Source of the DNA: Silene latifolia
Taxonomy: Eukaryota; Streptophyta; Magnoliopsida; Caryophyllales; Caryophyllaceae
DNA: 64,000 nucleotides
Assembly (NCBI RefSeq): GCF_048544455.1
Contig: NC_133537.1
Coordinates: forward strand, 146,050,058-146,114,057
Direction: 5' to 3'
The stretch's first letter is position 1; each line of letters opens with the position of its first letter. Positions 13,901 to 23,015 of this stretch are shown piece after piece. Both the position numbers and the translations under genes were made by a program. The notes under the pieces are model-generated. The model was not told the origin of the DNA. It did not search any database and worked only from the letters and a program-made list of their open reading frames with translations.

Positions 13901-15904
13901 GGGAGTTCGGGGAGGATTAACCAAGTAGGGATTGAGGTGATTGACGCCGTGGAAGGTTAGAAATTGGGGATCCACGGTTGAACACGAAGATAGTTCCCTT
14001 GAACGAACCAAGGTCTGTTCTCCTTGATGCGGGTAAGATCCAAATTGGAATCGATTTTGCATGAATAAAACCCCTTTCCAAGACCAATTAATTGCAAATT
14101 GTTCTTGCAATTCCACAAATTTCTAATGGAAGTAGCAAGATGGGCAGAATCAATTGATTTTCCAGTTAACTTGATGATTAGGGAGTTTTCCCATTTGGAT
14201 CGGATTGAGGATAGGACTTGCGGTGGTAGATCAATGGCGGGTTCACTCCTGGAAGGTGTTTTGCCAGGGATTGGTGGTGAGAAGATTGGGAATTTTGTGG
14301 TGGTGGTTTTTGGTTGGGGGTTAAGTAAGGAATTAGTAAGGGCGGATTTGTAGGTGGTCGGGGTGGTGGAGGTTGATTCAGGGGTTATTTCTGGTATTGG
14401 TCTGGTGGTGGGGAATGGTTGAGGTGTTGGATCAGGGTTTGGGGTTTGGTCGAGGTTGATGGCCAGCGTGCGCGGTGCTCACAGATGAACAACCGGAGAG
14501 GGTGGTGGAGAGGGTGGGGATGGCAGCATGCAGTTGGGCAGAAGGTCTCAGAAGTGGGGATTTGTGGTGGTCCGGTTGAGTAGCTGGGTTGATGTTTGGG
14601 TCTCTCATTGTATTTTATTTCTCTAGAAAAACACTCATTCTCTCTCTCGAGGCTTTATGCACAAGTTATTGTATTCTAATTAGAGTAATTGGAGAGGGTG
14701 AGGTGTATGTTGACTCTAATTATCTACTCATTACTGAAAACTGTTTATATATATATATATAGAGGCAAGATCCGGTGAGTCCAACTATATTTTTGAGTCC
14801 CATGAGTCCACTTATGTATCACACGTTGTACACAAGAATATCACGAATTGAATAACAATATAGTAGTGTTCATAAACAAGAACCGAACTAAGCTTTGAGT
14901 CTTCATTAATGAACCGATTAAACTTATAAATCACTGGATGTATGTTTTTGCTTTGCTTTTTGTAGCAGATATTTAGAAAAGTATTTAATTCCAAATAAAA
15001 ATAAACATTCATTCCCGAATATAAAGTGGGTCAAAGACACAAATCTGTCGTTTTAATAATTTGGAACTTTGATGAAGATTCCATGCCGTCATAAGATACG
15101 ATTATAGATTGCTTATTAATACCGCGTCCAACAATTTAATGAGACAAACGACTTAAGCTATCAGCCAATGAGGATAGAACCAAGTTGGAAATTAACAAGT
15201 GATATGGCACCGTCTTGCAAATCGATAGCTTTTCAATTCTTTGTTTTCCTAGACCATGATCTTCATACCCGTGATTAAGAACATTAATGTTCTACAGTCG
15301 TAGTCTCGTACTCTCGTACTTGAATGGCAAATACTTGAATTTTTACACTATGTCGTGCTCACGTTTCGATATATTACTAGCCGATCTCACAAAACAACTC
15401 AACCCAAGACAAAAAGAACTTAAATTAGCCGAGAATCAACCGATATAACCCGATTAACACATCTTATAACCACCGCTTCTTCAATGACAACAATATGTGG
15501 TTACAGGACAATGAGCTCTCTTACAATTTTTGTATTCACGGCTAAATTGCCTTAAGAATGAGTCAATTGGAGATGTAGCAAACAGATCTCAAACTGTCAA
15601 AACCTATAAAATGACTGACAATGAAGATGGTGAAAGACCGAAAGACGAGTTAAGTTCGGTGGTGTGATATTGTATAATATAACCCATGATATTGTTCAGT
15701 AGAACCAGTGGTATTGTTTATTGTAAGGTATGATATTGTTTTGTATAACTTGTGATACTCTTTTTTGGACTCGGAGACTCGATACAATATCACGGGTTCT
15801 ACTAAACAACTTATAAAAAAAATCGTGATATTTTTGTGTTGAGCGTGTGATACATAAGTGGACTCACAAGACTCAAAAAGATAGGGTGGACTTATGTGAT
15901 CCTA

Positions 15905-16001
<97 letters not shown>

Positions 16002-18608
16002 TGAGGTTTTATGAGTCCCCAAAAAAGATTGAGTCCCTAAGTCCTCACCACAAGTCCACAACCCTTAGATCAAGCATTGTAGATGGTTGTAGATGGTTGA
16101 GATTAAAACAAGAAACACACTTAACACTAATTAATTGACTCTCTCTCTAGCTTTAATTATACATTCACTAATTCATTATCATACACAATTAACACTACCT
16201 TTTGTCTTCTTATGTTTCAAAGTTTATACAAATTTTGTAACACTTTTACCGTTTTACAAATGTAACTTTAGTCTTTTACGAGTGTAATTTTAACAAAAAA
16301 CAGTGTAAATTTAACAAAAAGAAGCGGTTTTGACAGATATTATTTTGAAATTTGTAATTTTACAGAAAGTTTACGAGAATTTTGCGTTTTACGAGTTTAA
16401 CTTCCGTCTTTTTCGAGTGATTTTGACGAATAATATTTTGTATTTTTGTAATTTTAGTCTTTTGCGAGTGTAATTCTAACAAAAAAAAGTGTAACGTTAA
16501 TCTTTTAGAAGTGTAACTTTAGTCCAACGAGAGTATAACCTAGTCTATTGAGAGTGTAGCTTTAGTCCATATAAAAAGTGTAACTTTAGTCCATTGGGAA
16601 TGTAAATTTTAGTCCATTGAGAGTGTAACCTTAGTCCATATTAGAGATAATTGTAACTTTAGTTCATTGAGAATATAATTTTAGTCAATTGAGAGTGTAA
16701 CCTTATGAGATAAGTGTAACGTTAATGAAAAAAGTGTAATTTTAATGGAGATAAATGTAATTTTAATAGATAAAACTGCAATTTTAATAAGTGTAACTTT
16801 AATAGAGAAAACTGTAACTTTAATAGAGAAAAGTGTAACTGTAATTTTAATAGTGTAACTTTAATAGAGAAAACTGTAACTGTAATTTTAATAGTGTAAC
16901 TTTAATAGAGAAAAGTGTAATTTTAATAGTGAAAATTGTAATTTTAATAGATAAAACTGTAACTTTGATAGATAAAACTTTAACTTTAACAAGTGTAACT
17001 TTAATAGAGAAAAATGTAACTTTAATAGAAATAAGTGTAACGTTAATAGAGAAAACTGTAACTTTAATAGACTAAGTGTAACCTTAATGGAGAAAACTGT
17101 AACTTCAATAGAGAAAAGTGTAACTTTAATGGAGAAAAAAATGTAACTTTAATAGAGATAAATGTAATTCTGATAGAGAAAAAATGTAACTTTAGTAGAG
17201 ATAAGTGTAATTCTAATAGAGAAAAATGTAACTTTAACTTAAAAAATCAACAAATTTTAATAGATCTACTTTTAACTTTTCAAAACCTAGATCTAAGATT
17301 AAAATAAAAATATCTCACAAAAATAAACAAGATCTCATAAAACAAAAATATAAACAAATCTGAAAAAAATAAATGGAAAAAGACAACTTTAAAAAAGAGA
17401 CTAGAGAAAAAATTAAAATTAAAAAAATAATAATAATGAATACGATATAACAACATTAAAAATATATCGAAGGTAAAAAAATACAGGAAAAACACCCCAA
17501 ATCTGGGAAAAAGAAGAAAAGAAAAAAATAAAAATAAAACAAACACACAATAACTAGATCTGGGAATGAATAATGAAAAAAACAAGTAGCTATTTCTTAT
17601 TGATTTCTTATTGTTGTGTATATTCACATTATGTACATCATTTACATGAGTAGCTATTTACCCAAAAAGTAAATAATAGAGTATTAGCTATGATTCTACC
17701 ATCACCATTTTTATCAAGCGGCAAAAAAACTCCATCACTCTTTCGGATTTATGGATGATTTTGGTAGGCCGACGGAAGAAAAAAAGAAAACAAAAAAACA
17801 AACAAAACGAGCAACCAGATCTGGTAAGGAAGAAAGAAAAAAAAAGGACGGAAGAGAGGAGGAGGAGCGGCAGTGGTGGGCGTCTAGGTTAGTGGCGGTT
17901 GGCAGTGGTAAAAAACGGTGGAGGTCGGGGTGGTGGAGAAGAGGATGGCGTTGTTGGTGTGGTTGTTGTAGGTGGCGGTGTTGGAGGAGGCGAGAAGGGC
18001 GGTGGCCGTGAGGGCTGGTGGCCGTCAGATCTGGAATGAAAAGAAGGGGAGGGAGGTGGTGGGGCTGGTGGATGTCGGGGTGGGGGAGAGGATAATGGTG
18101 TTGGTGGCGGTTGGAGGTCGTGGTGGGTTGTGTTGGTGGGAGAGGAGGTGTGGTTGTGGTGGTGGGTTGTGGTGATGGGCGGTTGTGGGGTGTGGTGGCC
18201 GTGGGGGTGGGTGGTGACCGGTGGGGGAGGGTTGGTGAGGAAGATGAGGGATTTTTTTTTTTGATTTTTTAGGTTTTTAATTTGTTTGGTTTTTGAGAGA
18301 TAAAATGAGTGTAATTGGGGGAGATGAGAGAGAAGTGAGTGTTTGAAAAAGTATATATATTAAATTAGTAGTTAATTAGGAAGAGTTAGTAACTAATTAG
18401 TATAGGTAGAGAGAGAGTGGTAAATTAACTTATTAATGACTATTTTGGGTGTTTAATCTCAACCCTCCATCTTCATGATCCAAAGTCTCACGGGTGTTTA
18501 ATCTCAACCCTCCATCTTCATGATCCAAAGGCTCACAATGAGACTTATGGACTCACACTTTAGAGGTGGAGTCTCTTGATCTTAACCATATATATATATA
18601 TATATATA

Positions 18609-18655
<47 letters not shown>

Positions 18656-21600
18656 ACAGCTGTGAAGAAAGAGTTTTACATTATAGTGGCACGACTTACT
18701 AAACCATACCTATAGACTACAACATAAAACACTAGATTACTACTAATCACATAAACTAAAATAAAGTAAAAATTGCATCGGGTAAGAAGATAGTGTTGAT
18801 GGTGTAAGACGGAAGTCTGAACGCGCTCTTCAAAATCCAAATCTACCCCAATCGCTAATGGACGAGCAACGCCGACCCAAGGAAAATACTCATCTTTGTT
18901 TGTCTTGATCGATGTAGCGTAGGAGAAATACCTGCAACAAAACCCAAGAAAGGGTCTCGGAGATTCATCTCCTTGGTGTTATACACCTTATCTGGAAACC
19001 AACGAGCCTCTTGGCCCAATGAGAGAGAACAAAGTGCACTTACGCCCCAAGGACGTAGAAAGAAAAGGCAGAAAACAGACCACAAAAATCTGTCTCCAGA
19101 GGAGAGCAAACTCCTACACTTTAGGACACAATCCCCGCTGACCAGAACCTCGTAACCAAGAGAAGCGAGTAAAAAGGTAGAAAACAAAGGGGGAAACCAT
19201 ATAAACACCCCCCTAACCAAAACCAACTCTGCACAGTGAGTTGGGCTCAACACTGTCCCGATGCAAAGTACCATTCATCCTAATTACCCCGGGGGTAAGG
19301 GGATAGGACACCCCAAACCAACAACCAAAGCTTATTATTTGAATTAACAAAAAAAAGAAAAAGACGGAAATACACATTAATCAATGGTGAAACCACCGCA
19401 TCCGACCCACCAACGACACTACCCAAGAACCCGACACCACACTACCCAGCACCTCTCCAACAGACGAGACAAACACCCCAGCCAAGACGTCGCGCCAATC
19501 CAAGAAACAAACGGCCCCAACCTGCCTTCACGAGACACACGACAGACCCCAAGACCTAAGACATAAACCGAGACTCCAAATTCCAACAAAAACCCCCAGG
19601 ACAATCGGCTTACAAGCAAACAAACCAACCAAGAGATCGACTCGGACCGACACTAGAAGACCAGTAAGTGGAACCGATCGGTGGGGGAAGGGGCAAGGAG
19701 AAGGGGAAACACCAAATCGTCCCAAAAACTATATATATATATATATAGAGATTGGATTTGGTGATTTTGGTTCTTATGGTGAGTTGTGAGTTGGGGGAAT
19801 CTCAGCCACTAGATTATATTAGAGATGAGTGGCCAAGATCAAATCTTACATGTCATATAAAACCATTGTCATTTACTTATTTTCTCTTTTTTCTAATGTT
19901 ACTTTTTTTTTACTTTAATTTTTTTACTTTTTTTTTTTCACCTCGTGTTATTATGCTTTTTTTTTACCACTTTGATTTTTGTTTTCTCTTATGTTTTTCT
20001 TTAATTTACTCATTATGTTACCTTTTTTTCTTTTTCTTTTTGTACCGGATTTTTTTTACTCTTATTTTTTTTACCTCGTGTTATTATGCTATTATTGTGC
20101 TTTTTTTTACCTGGATTTTTTTTACGACTTTGATTTTTTTTCTTTTTTTTACCACGTGTTATTGTGCTGTTATTCTACTGTTATTCTGCTGTTATTCCGG
20201 TGTCACTTTGATTTTTTACTACTTTGATTTTTTTTACTACTTTGATTTTTTTACTCTTTTTTTACCGCATGTTATTGTGCTGTTATTCTGGTGTTATTGT
20301 GATGTTATTCCGGTGCCACTTTGATTTTTTTTACGACTTTGATTTTTTTTTTCTTTTTTTTTACCCCGTGTTATTGTGTTGTTATTCTACTGTTATTCTG
20401 CTGTTATTATGATGTTATTCCGGTGTCACTTTGATTTTTTTTACTACTTTGATTTTTTTACGCTTTTTTACCACATGTTATTGTGCTGTTATTTTGGTGT
20501 TATTGTGGTGTTACTCTACTGTTATTGTAGTGTTATTGTGGTATTATTCTATTATTAATGAGGTGTTATTGTGGTATTACTCTATTGTCAAATGTTTACA
20601 ATTCGACAAAACTAAATGGCAAGTGTATATATAATAAAATCCTCAAACAATTTTAACACTAGGGAGAGTAGACATCTCTAATTAGATACGAGTACTATTT
20701 TGACTCAACCTCCTTAGCCACTCATCAGTTCTTCTCGACCTCACTGTTACATGACTACACTGCATTTTCAACAAGCTTTTTAACACAAAGTTCTTTTGCG
20801 CCTAAAACTAAATAACCCATATCCGTAGTCGCAGGCAAAGTCGTAATCATAGTAATCCAATCAGGCCTTAATCTATCCTCCTCCTGCATTCGCGAAACCA
20901 ACTCTAACGCAATCTTAGCATACCCATTCTGAGCAAATCCAGCATTCCAAGAAGCAACATCTCTTTCAGGCATTCTATCAAACACCTTGTACTCAGAGCA
21001 GAACTTGAGGCTCTGTTAAGCTGCCATTAAAGTTTACTTTACAAGTCTTGGGGAATTCGATTCCAGCAAGATGGAGTCCGGTCTTTGTTATATGTGGGCA
21101 TGACCTGACATCAATGTATTCTAGGAGTTTGCAGGAATCAATTAGCATTGCTATTAGTAATCTTGGGACAGTTGCACATTTTGAGAACCTTTAAATTGGC
21201 TGCATAGTTTTCACCTTTGCCTAAATGCCCAAAGGATGCGTCACTCACCTCTTCACAACATCCTATATCAAGGGCAAATAATTGAGTTGCTTACAACCAG
21301 TAACAAGCAGAGTTAGGCCAGAGTCTGTTATGTTTGTGCAGCCTTGAAGAACCAACTCTTCCATATTAGGACAGTTACGGGAGAGGGAAGACAATACGGC
21401 AACGTTAGATGATTCTTCTTCGCCTCTTCCTCCTTGTTCTTCTCCTCTACTACAGCTGCTTTCCTCCACTCTCGTTCTGCTGATCAATAATTGACGAAAA
21501 ACCAATTTGGCGATGAGCGGATAAAAACCAATTTGGCTACCATAAACACCATCATTAACACCACCATATATCCCGCCACCAGCATGACAATTCACCATTT

Positions 21601-22042
21601 CACCTGTTCGCCAGTTCATCCCCGTCGCGCGCCGTCATCGAACTTCCTTACCGTAAAGCACAAAATTCATTCATAAAAGAATTCGAGAGAAAGAATCGAT
21701 GTTTTGATTTTGTGATTCATAAAGAATTCGAGAGAATTCATTCATTCACAAAATTCATTCATAAAGAATTCGAGATAAAGAATTCGAGAGAAAGAATCGG
21801 CGTTTCTGATGAGCAATCGAGCAAGCAATTAGGGAAATCGATTGAAAAAATTGGGGAATTTTTGGGGTAATTTTAGGGTTCATGGGAAATTTTTGGGGGA
21901 ATTTTTGAGCGTAGAGAGTGAAGTACGCTAAATAGAATCTCAGCTGTGTATTTTGATCTCAGTCCTTGGTTTCTTTTGATCTAGTGGCTGTGATTTTCCA
22001 AACTCACAACTTACCGTAAGAACCAAACTCACGAGATCCCGC

Positions 22043-22080
<38 letters not shown>

Positions 22081-22541
22081 GGGTTAGTTATTATTTGCAA
22101 TCATTGTTGGTGTACAAGTTGGTTGAGATAAACTGGTACAGTTAGATAAATATATAACTATAACTTTTGTATGTTGAGTTTTTTCTTATATTCGTCACCG
22201 GAGTTTAAGGAAATATGTTGGTACAGTGAGTTGGTTGAGATAAACTGGTGCTAACTTCTTGACAACTTCTTAGCTTCTGGCCTGAAGCTGGAACCTTTTA
22301 AGCTACTGGACGATAATGTTATTCATCCAATATTTATTTTTCAAGGAAATTATCACCAGGACGTTAAATTCTCACTAATTAATGAATAACCATTGCATCA
22401 TAAGTAGCTTGAATCGTAGTATCTCGTAAACCATTGGGTCGATCATCCATTATTAAATCTAATTATGTGCAGGCTGATAGAGAAGCAAAAGCAAGGAGAA
22501 AGCACTACATGATTTTTGACGAGGATGAGAAGTACCATTGA
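4932..22541 (+). CDS. HVA22-like (TB2/DP1/REEP family) protein, five exons, 178 aa
   Basis: Exons are 4932-4999, 5338-5364, 7514-7636, 7994-8243 and 22473-22541. All introns are GT..AG, and the lengths 68+27+123+250+69 give 179 codons including TGA. The start sits in the usual MGSG context. The HVA22 hallmarks are present: KNFDVLAG and LVYPLYAS (residues 16-35), [17 protein letters not shown] (45-61), FPIWSYAKL (74-82), FNGATYVY (93-100) and FIRP (103-106). Hydrophobic segments lie at about 20-36, 51-67 and 80-93. They fit the membrane hairpins of this ER-shaping, REEP5/Yop1-related family, whose barley founder responds to ABA and stress. The tail after residue 106 carries IWYIPKK and a conserved MIFDEDE-type end. 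Length matches the family (about 170-180 aa). Introns 2 and 4 are packed with transposons, yet every splice signal and phase is intact, so the gene may still work. Function is inferred from the family. Confidence 0.88.
5338..5364 (+). other. 27-nt micro-exon (exon 2) of the HVA22-like gene
   Basis: The exon lies between acceptor 'tttgcag' (ends 5337) and donor 'gtaagt' (starts 5365). It encodes residues 23-32 ([10 protein letters not shown]) with split codons at both ends. Without it the reading frame is kept, but the first membrane segment is lost. It is far too short to appear as an open frame. Confidence 0.85.
5593..6974. mobile_element. Non-autonomous Mutator-like element with long TIRs and 9-bp TSD
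   Basis: The left arm (from 5593, 'aagtttttccttaa') and the right arm (to 6974, reverse complement 'aagtttttgcttaa') match closely for about 100 bp and more loosely for over 200 bp. The 9-bp direct repeat tattccttc flanks it at 5584-5592 and 6975-6983. That is the Mutator target length. No transposase is present. Removing the nested hAT element leaves about 0.88 kb. Confidence 0.8.
6212..6710. mobile_element. hAT-type MITE nested in the Mutator-like element
   Basis: The ends are TAGGGGTGTTCA and TGAACAGCCCTA. An exact 8-bp duplication, attgatgg, lies at 6204-6211 and 6711-6718, the hAT signature. The subterminal regions are full of short GGTCC/GGACC repeats on both strands (for example 6230-6360 and 6580-6700), as hAT transposase binding regions often are. 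It has no coding capacity. Confidence 0.88.
7024..7222. mobile_element. Probable degraded Stowaway-type MITE
   Basis: The left end is TACTCCCTCCGTCCC (7024 onward), the standard Stowaway terminus. A shortened inverse, ACGGAGTA, lies at about 7213-7220. The right TIR has lost part of its core. A similar isolated end (gggacggaaggaaggagta) sits at about 5090-5108 in intron 1. Confidence 0.4.
8406..12575 (-). pseudogene. LINE ORF2 polyprotein: endonuclease, reverse transcriptase, zf-RVT, RNase H (broken)
   Basis: Domains run in L1 order. The endonuclease starts at 12575 ([17 protein letters not shown]), shifts frame near 12290, and continues to 11181 with LGDFNE and SDHCPIIL. The RT is at about 11105-10440 ([21 protein letters not shown]). 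The zf-RVT region is degraded at about 9352-9083. An RNase H domain lies at 8939-8406 ([35 protein letters not shown]). The RT catalytic box reads FAGD, where F/YADD is expected, so a catalytic aspartate is lost. At least three frameshifts plus a 39-bp duplication confirm a pseudogene. Confidence 0.8.
9848..9925. repeat. 39-bp tandem duplication inside LINE ORF2
   Basis: Two copies (9848-9886 and 9887-9925) of a unit starting gaagggccttggcggcgg. It adds 13 codons without shifting frame. It probably arose by replication slippage after insertion. Confidence 0.85.
12621..14608 (-). pseudogene. LINE ORF1 (DUF4283 / zinc-knuckle, proline-rich), frameshifted
   Basis: The start is ATG at 14606-14608 (MRDPN). 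In separate frames one can read a DUF4283-like stretch around 14110-13800 ([17 protein letters not shown], then [16 protein letters not shown]), as in plant LINE ORF1 nucleic-acid chaperones. [19 protein letters not shown] segment and a degenerate zinc-knuckle position follow at about 13744-13630. Then come a long proline-rich region (about 13500-13020) and a C-terminal part to 12621. Frame changes near 13900, 13750-13500 and 12980 show it is dead. The stop is 46 bp before the ORF2 start. Confidence 0.65.
14746..14761. repeat. (TA)n tract left of element A
   Basis: A short TA dinucleotide run borders the left end of element A. It is the first of five such runs in the intron. Confidence 0.9.
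14762..15908. mobile_element. TA-flanked TIR element A (1.15 kb)
   Basis: The left end (gaggcaagatcc.., with 'tgagtccacttatgtatcacacg' at about 14805-14827) and the reverse complement of the right end (about 15820-15908) align over about 90 bp with scattered mismatches. Both ends abut (TA)n. No coding region is seen. The two outer ends of elements A and C start with the same GAGGC trinucleotide-plus pattern after TATA. The family is unknown. Rice 'Micron' MITEs are a known precedent for insertion into TA microsatellites, but I do not claim homology. Confidence 0.65.
15909..15998. repeat. Pure (TA)45 microsatellite between elements A and B
   Basis: About 90 bp of uninterrupted TA. It encodes nothing. 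Open frames through it are artefacts of the dinucleotide. Confidence 0.97.
16490..17260. repeat. Degenerate array of about 20-bp units 'tgtaactttaatagagaaaa'
   Basis: Dozens of imperfect copies of GTGTAACTTTAATAGAGAAA follow each other, with variants such as 'tgtaattttaatag' and 'tgtaaccttagtcc'. Spacing varies from 17 to 25 bp. It lies wholly inside element B. Confidence 0.8.
18447..18536. repeat. 45-bp tandem duplication at the right end of element B
   Basis: Copies at 18447-18491 and 18492-18536 start gggtgtttaatctcaaccct and differ at one base. They extend the right inverted repeat. Confidence 0.85.
18588..18608. repeat. (TA)n tract between element B and a retroposon
   Basis: About 21 bp of TA, directly followed by AG and a 44-nt T run. 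Confidence 0.9.
18609..19729 (-). mobile_element. Poly(T)-headed retroposon of unknown family, TA-flanked
   Basis: A run of 44 T (18611-18654) begins the segment and a (TA)n tract ends it (19730-19747). Read on the minus strand it is a roughly 1.1-kb transcript-like sequence ending in poly(A). Its GC content is higher than its surroundings. A 139-codon minus-strand frame (19274-18855) shows no domain I recognise, and several overlapping frames are equally long, so I do not call a protein. TA runs on both sides could be the target duplication. It might be a LINE 3' end, a large SINE or a retrocopy. Confidence 0.45.
19730..19747. repeat. (TA)n tract left of element C
   Basis: About 18 bp of TA separate the poly(T) retroposon from element C. 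Confidence 0.9.
19880..20590. repeat. T-rich degenerate array with a 12-bp 'tgttattctgct' rhythm
   Basis: Blocks of 'tttgattttttttac' alternate with runs of 12-bp units such as tgttattctact / tgttattctgct / tgttattccggt. At least four alternations are visible (about 20150-20215, 20270-20330, 20370-20430, 20475-20590). Long frames here translate to F/Y/L/V-rich strings and are not genes. Confidence 0.75.
20755..20990 (-). pseudogene. Captured pentatricopeptide-repeat (PPR) gene fragment
   Basis: On the minus strand, [15 protein letters not shown] then [20 protein letters not shown] and [15 protein letters not shown] follow the standard P/L/S-type PPR pattern over about 75 residues. Three or so residues are missing inside the 'SWNAMIAGYAQNG'-type consensus. 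The fragment starts right after the end of the F-box/LRR fragment and has no start, organelle target peptide or further repeats. It lies inside element C. Confidence 0.75.
20991..21480 (-). pseudogene. Captured F-box/LRR (AMN1-like) gene fragment
   Basis: The minus strand encodes cysteine-containing LRRs: [36 protein letters not shown], then in other frames [27 protein letters not shown], and [13 protein letters not shown] followed closely by a stop at about 21005. These are the C-terminal repeats of an F-box/LRR protein, with frameshifts near 21280 and 21130. It joins the PPR fragment head to tail on the same strand. Confidence 0.7.
22046..22074. repeat. (TA)n tract right of element C
   Basis: About 29 bp of TA. 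It is the right-hand boundary of the insertion chain. Confidence 0.9.
22473..22541 (+). other. Terminal exon 5 of the HVA22-like gene
   Basis: After the acceptor 'tgtgcag' the frame reads [22 protein letters not shown] and TGA at 22539-22541. It starts in phase 0, matching the exon 4 end (AAG at 8241-8243). This basic stretch followed by an acidic tail is the usual C-terminus of HVA22a/c-type proteins. Exon 4 read through its donor would instead give an unrelated 46-residue tail. Confidence 0.85.
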
Positions 22542-23015
22542 AGCTGAGGAGATAGTGGTACGTGATCTTAGGGGTTCCTTGGGATTTGAGTGTATTTGTT
22601 AAGAAAATGAGAGACCCATACATAGCCTTTGCTCCTGCTGCAGATAGTTGAGTATGTAGCTTAATTCTCATGAGTCATGACTACTTGTTTGGTAGATTAG
22701 TTTTGATCCCCAAGGATGGAGCTCGAAAATTTTCACTTGTAGCAGTCATGTTTAGTTCTCTGACTTCGCTTCACTTCTTAATTAGATGTAAATATAGAGA
22801 TTGTTTCATGAGACCAAATGTTACTGAGTTTCGGCATCTCTCACTAAATGCTGTATCTAGTGCATTTTACATGTATTTTGTGAGTTTCATGTTTCTTGCT
22901 TATGACTTCTCGGAACAAGTTGTGGGAGCGAGAGGGACTAATGTAGAGCTGGCAAATGTTGACTCGACCTGAGGAAGCTGAGTCAAACAACCCGAAAATC
23001 GACCATATTAACTAA
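22542..23015 (+). other. 3' UTR and downstream flank of the HVA22-like gene
   Basis: No further coding feature. AT-rich plain sequence between the stop codon and the next solo LTR. No clear AATAAA signal was picked out. Confidence 0.5.

Larger units (their letters stand above)
8346..14640 (-). mobile_element. Near full-length L1-type LINE, antisense to the host gene
   Basis: On the minus strand it runs from a 5' region near 14640, through ORF1 (DUF4283-type) and ORF2 (endonuclease, RT, zf-RVT, RNase H), to a 3' poly(A) tail seen as 12 T at 8346-8357. The size, about 6.3 kb, is that of an intact plant L1. Both ORFs are frameshifted. The insertion point is only about 100 bp downstream of the exon 4 donor. 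The 5' limit is approximate, and no clear target duplication was found. Confidence 0.82.
15999..18587. mobile_element. TA-flanked TIR element B (2.6 kb)
   Basis: The left end (gagtgagg.., with 'atggttgagattaaaac' at about 16095) and the inverted right end ('ggttgagattaaacacc' read on minus from about 18470) match loosely over more than 100 bp. Farther in, 'gactctctctctag' (left) mirrors 'actctctctctac' (right). The ends abut (TA)n on both sides. The interior has an array of about 20-bp repeats (16490-17260), an A-rich stretch, and a G-rich stretch (17870-18240) with no credible protein. Confidence 0.55.
19748..22045. mobile_element. TA-flanked TIR element C carrying host gene fragments
   Basis: The left end (19748 onward) and inverted right end (to 22045) match over about 80-100 bp. 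Shared blocks include 'tttggttctta.ggt.agttgtgagtt' and 'cagccactagat'. Both ends abut (TA)n (19730-19747 and 22046-22074). The interior holds a T-rich repeat array (19880-20590), a PPR-gene fragment, an F-box/LRR-gene fragment and a partly duplicated AG-rich segment (21660-21810). No transposase is present. The cargo makes it a Pack-type element. Confidence 0.7.
8244..22472 (+). other. 14.2-kb intron 4 of the HVA22-like gene
   Basis: The donor is gtatat after AAG (phase 0) and the acceptor is 'attatgtgcag'. It contains, in order, an antisense L1 LINE, TA-flanked element A, TA-flanked element B, a poly(T)-headed retroposon, TA-flanked element C, and about 0.4 kb of plain intron (22075-22472). 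Intron assignment rests on exon 5 completing the family C-terminus in phase. Confidence 0.82.

Noticed and set aside
15873..16138. Open frames through the TA run on both strands (YIYIYI strings)
   Set aside because: They are produced by the dinucleotide repeat. TA has no stop in these frames.
17280..17627. 115-codon F/L-rich minus-strand frame
   Set aside because: Low-complexity A-rich sequence on + and no recognisable domain.
17751..18175. Overlapping frames rich in R, W and G in element B
   Set aside because: G-rich low-complexity sequence with no domain, no codon pattern and no conserved start.
18611..18654. T44 run as a Pol III terminator
   Set aside because: No tRNA, 5S or 7SL-like box A/B is near it. 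A poly(A) tail of a minus-strand retroposon explains it better.
19752..20634. Long F/Y/L-rich frames resembling multi-span membrane proteins
   Set aside because: They come from T-rich degenerate repeats. The same pattern appears in several frames.
20755..20985. PPR frame as an independent functional gene
   Set aside because: Only about two repeats, no start region or targeting peptide, an internal deletion, and a position inside a transposon.
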